Assembly: GCA_013365365.1 (NCBI GenBank)
Contig: JABVXU010000077.1
Location: 110,246-174,245, forward strand
DNA: 64,000 nucleotides
Reading direction: 5' to 3'
Origin: Cruorifilaria tuberocauda
Taxonomy: Eukaryota; Nematoda; Chromadorea; Rhabditida; Onchocercidae
Part shown: one piece after another, positions 61,701 to 64,000 of the stretch
How the letters are laid out: each line of letters begins with the position of its first letter
Numbering within the stretch: position 1 is the stretch's first letter
Position numbers and translations under genes: made by a program
The notes under the pieces: model-generated
What the model was told of the DNA's origin: nothing
The model's input: only the letters and a program-made list of their open reading frames with translations
Databases searched by the model: none

Positions 61701-62385
61701 GTTGGACTACTACCAAAAACGCCTGCCGGAGGTCTAAAAAGATAAGAGAATAAGAATCTGTAATATAAGGATATGTAATATAAGCAAAAAAGAGCATAAA
61801 AAAATTTTATGAGGTAATGGTCGACTGAAAATGAGACCAAAATTAGGTTATGACGAATGAACGGGCATTCATTTTTTAAAAACCTTCTAATTTTGATTTA
61901 TGTTCAATTCCTCATTCTCAGGTGCTTCTTCTTTTGAGCTTGAAGAGTATAAAGTTATATAGGCACGGAAATAACGTAAGTGACCTGCTTAAACAATCTG
62001 ATAAACTTTATGATATAAATATTTTGATGGTGTCTTAAACAGACTCTGAAAGCTTGCAAAATGATGAAAATAACAAAGTAATACTCACACACCGCTAACC
62101 AGTGGGTAAGCTCCTGATGTGGCTTCTCCAAATCCATAGCCTATAAAAAACAATTCGCTGAAATTTTTAAGAAATTTAGTGCTTTCAATAGTTCATCTCA
62201 AAAAATCAACACAAACGAGATGATAGCCATATAGACAAACTGGAACTTGTTGAGTTACATTCCTAACTGATATTCAAATCCTTTTCTAATAAGTGAAAAA
62301 ATGAAAGCTGAAATGGAATCAATCATTCTTACTCACGTGTAACTGGCGGAATAGTACCTCGCAACGATCGGCTCGAGGAGAACAT
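58707..62385 (-). CDS. hnRNP C/RALY-like RRM protein with two C-terminal zinc fingers
   Basis: Probably a nuclear RNA-binding protein. Exons (minus): 62385-62337, 62140-62089, 61733-61644, 60463-60267, 59922-59856, 59412-59201, 59062-58958, 58837-58707; 300 aa with all phases consistent. Residues 1-63 are Gly/Ser/Pro-rich. The RRM (about 65-136) has RNP2 VFVGNMNT and RNP1 KGYAFIQYG; the short beta2-beta3 turn (TVFKGYAF) and SILGDVKLAIAG are typical of the hnRNP C/RALY group (VHKGFAFVQY, VLDINLAAEP). A Lys/Ser/Asn-rich linker follows. Two fingers close the protein: C230-x2-C233-x12-H246-x4-C251 (C2HC) and C269-x2-C272-x12-H285-x4-H290 (C2H2). Vertebrate hnRNP C and RALY lack such fingers. The start codon is the first ATG of an exon whose frame continues from MFSSSRSLRG; upstream untranslated exons are possible. 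Confidence 0.8.
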
Positions 62386-64000
62386 GATACAGAGACAAAA
62401 AGGATAAAGGACAGTAGGTAGAGATAGGATGGAAAACTGCTCCGATCGAAATGAAAAATGAAAATCAAACGGAGAGCGAAGAAATATAAATTTCTGACCG
62501 AATAAGAAGCAACCAACCCGTTTTGTAGGCCAATCTGTAAAAGTCGACCAGTTGATGGACATCGTATATGGAAGTTACCGCAGCACCACACATCCTTACA
62601 GCTAATAACCAACAACCGAATGGAGTGTCAATTAACCCACAACAGCATGATAAGCGGTCTTTCTGACCAGCTCTCGGGATGGGCACTTACCTACCTGACT
62701 GTTTGCCAGTTGTAGTTTGCTCTCCTGCACTCTCTCAAAGATTATTTTCTCTATAGGTAAGAAACTGACAAACAACTCTTCATGTACAGAAGAAGGTTAC
62801 ATTTCAGATACTCATTTCCTCTTTCTGTTTCTCCTGGAATTTCTCGACACCCTATTTCAACCTCTCAAGTCTCAATAATTTACGAATTCATAATCTATAT
62901 CAAGGACAGTACTGACCCAGTGGAAACAAGCACTTCGTTATGCAATATACAAGTTTTATACATGTTCAAGCATAAGTGAATTTTGTCGGGGAATTAGAAA
63001 ATAATTGCTAGCCAAACTAAACTGGCCAGAGCAGATATCTCAATTCCAATAATAGAATAATACAGTGATATGCGCTAGATATTGAAAAAGTGTGCAGTTT
63101 TACCACAGCACAAAAACTACCGATAAGAAACGCAACTCCTTCTGTGAGTATGCATTGAAGTTGACAGTCGCGGAATGAAAACATCTTTCTATACTCGTGA
63201 TAATATGCAAATGTGTTATTCAATTTGAAGAATAGACACAATTAATTTTGCTTTGCTAATGATAGCTGCATTTGCCTGTTACCAAGCTTTTGGAATAACT
63301 AAATTAAAAAGAATATAAGAATTCATTAACAAAAATACATAATCATTTCCATTATATAATTCTTGTTATATTATATGTAATCATCATCAGTATGTTCTTG
63401 TTGGAAAAACTAAGATGCTTTTGTTTGAGAGAATTTAAACAATAATAATAGACTGAAACAATCATTGAAGTTCAACGAAACTGAAAAGAAGCTATCATGA
63501 GATTAGTGTTCAGGATCAAATACGGAAGTATTTTTGCCGAAATCGGAAATTACAGAAACCCTCATGTGATTAACGATAAAATATATCAGAAAGAATTCAT
63601 CTGCTCTTACTTGATAATTTGCAATTCTTTTCAGGAAACCATGGATTTAAACTAAAAATGGCTTTTTTTTGAAAAACGCCATGATTGGTTTTTCTATGAT
63701 ACCTCTGTGAAAAATAGCAAATAACAAAATCAGACATTCTAATTTAATTTTTAGTAATTATATGAATATGGTACAACCTATTTGATGATATGTTCTTTGA
63801 CTTTTCATTTAGTTGCAACTTTTTTTTAGGTGACACATACAGCTAATATAGAAAGGTCATGTAATGAGGAAATTGGATAACATACAGTACGAATAAAAAT
63901 ATAAGCAAAAAAAAAAGAAATGAGAGTTATTGAAATAAGTAAGAAAATTAGACAAGCCCATCAAGCGTGTTTTATTCCAATCATTTTTAAACATTAGTGA
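62386..64000. other. Upstream region of the RRM/zinc-finger gene to the window end
   Basis: Contains the gene's presumed 5' leader and promoter (62390-62760; a donor-like tag|gtaagtgccc near 62690 could end an untranslated exon). Beyond 62800 the sequence is AT-rich with only short frames and no recognised gene. Confidence 0.4.

Noticed and set aside
1..64000. tRNA, rRNA, CRISPR or complete transposon
   Set aside because: No T-loop-like GGTTCGAATCC motif, rRNA core sequence, regular spacer array or transposase/reverse transcriptase domain was found by reading both strands.

Overview
The window looks like nuclear DNA from a nematode, most likely a filarial or other spirurid worm. It is AT-rich, genes are split by many small introns with GT...TTTCAG-type borders, several genes have a T-rich acceptor just ahead of the first ATG (as expected for spliced-leader trans-splicing), and the proteins are animal orthologues. 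No bacterial, plasmid, CRISPR, rRNA or tRNA signature was seen. All gene models come from reading frames, splice borders, intron phase and remembered family motifs; no alignment or transcript data were used. Every multi-exon model below keeps a single open frame across all junctions, except the antizyme, which needs the known +1 ribosomal frameshift.

Layout from left to right. A CES-2/PAR-type bZIP transcription factor (161-2463, +) and the mitochondrial branched-chain keto-acid dehydrogenase E1-beta subunit (6329-9241, +) lie at the left. A TENT5/FAM46 poly(A) polymerase-like gene (13348-16341, -) faces them. Then come about 20 kb with no gene I recognise (16375-36919), which hold GC-richer islands, hairpins, CT/GA tracts, dispersed repeats and two small candidate ORFs.

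The right part is gene-dense. A WDR75/UTP17 ribosome-biogenesis WD protein (36920-41157, -) is head-to-head with a ceramide-1-phosphate transfer protein (41634-43435, +). TAMM41, the mitochondrial CDP-diacylglycerol synthase (44305-45905, -), follows. Next is ornithine decarboxylase antizyme with a UCC-UGA +1 frameshift site (46939-48302, -), then APC/C subunit CDC27/APC3 (50249-56899, +). Last is an hnRNP C/RALY-like RRM protein that carries two C-terminal zinc fingers (58707-62385, -).

The genes are unrelated housekeeping and regulatory functions (amino-acid catabolism, lipid transfer and cardiolipin precursor synthesis, polyamine control, ribosome biogenesis, cell-cycle proteolysis, RNA binding) and do not form a pathway cluster. 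The most notable items are the antizyme frameshift with an extremely short ORF0, the RRM plus C2HC/C2H2 architecture, two GC-AG introns, and several long inverted repeats.
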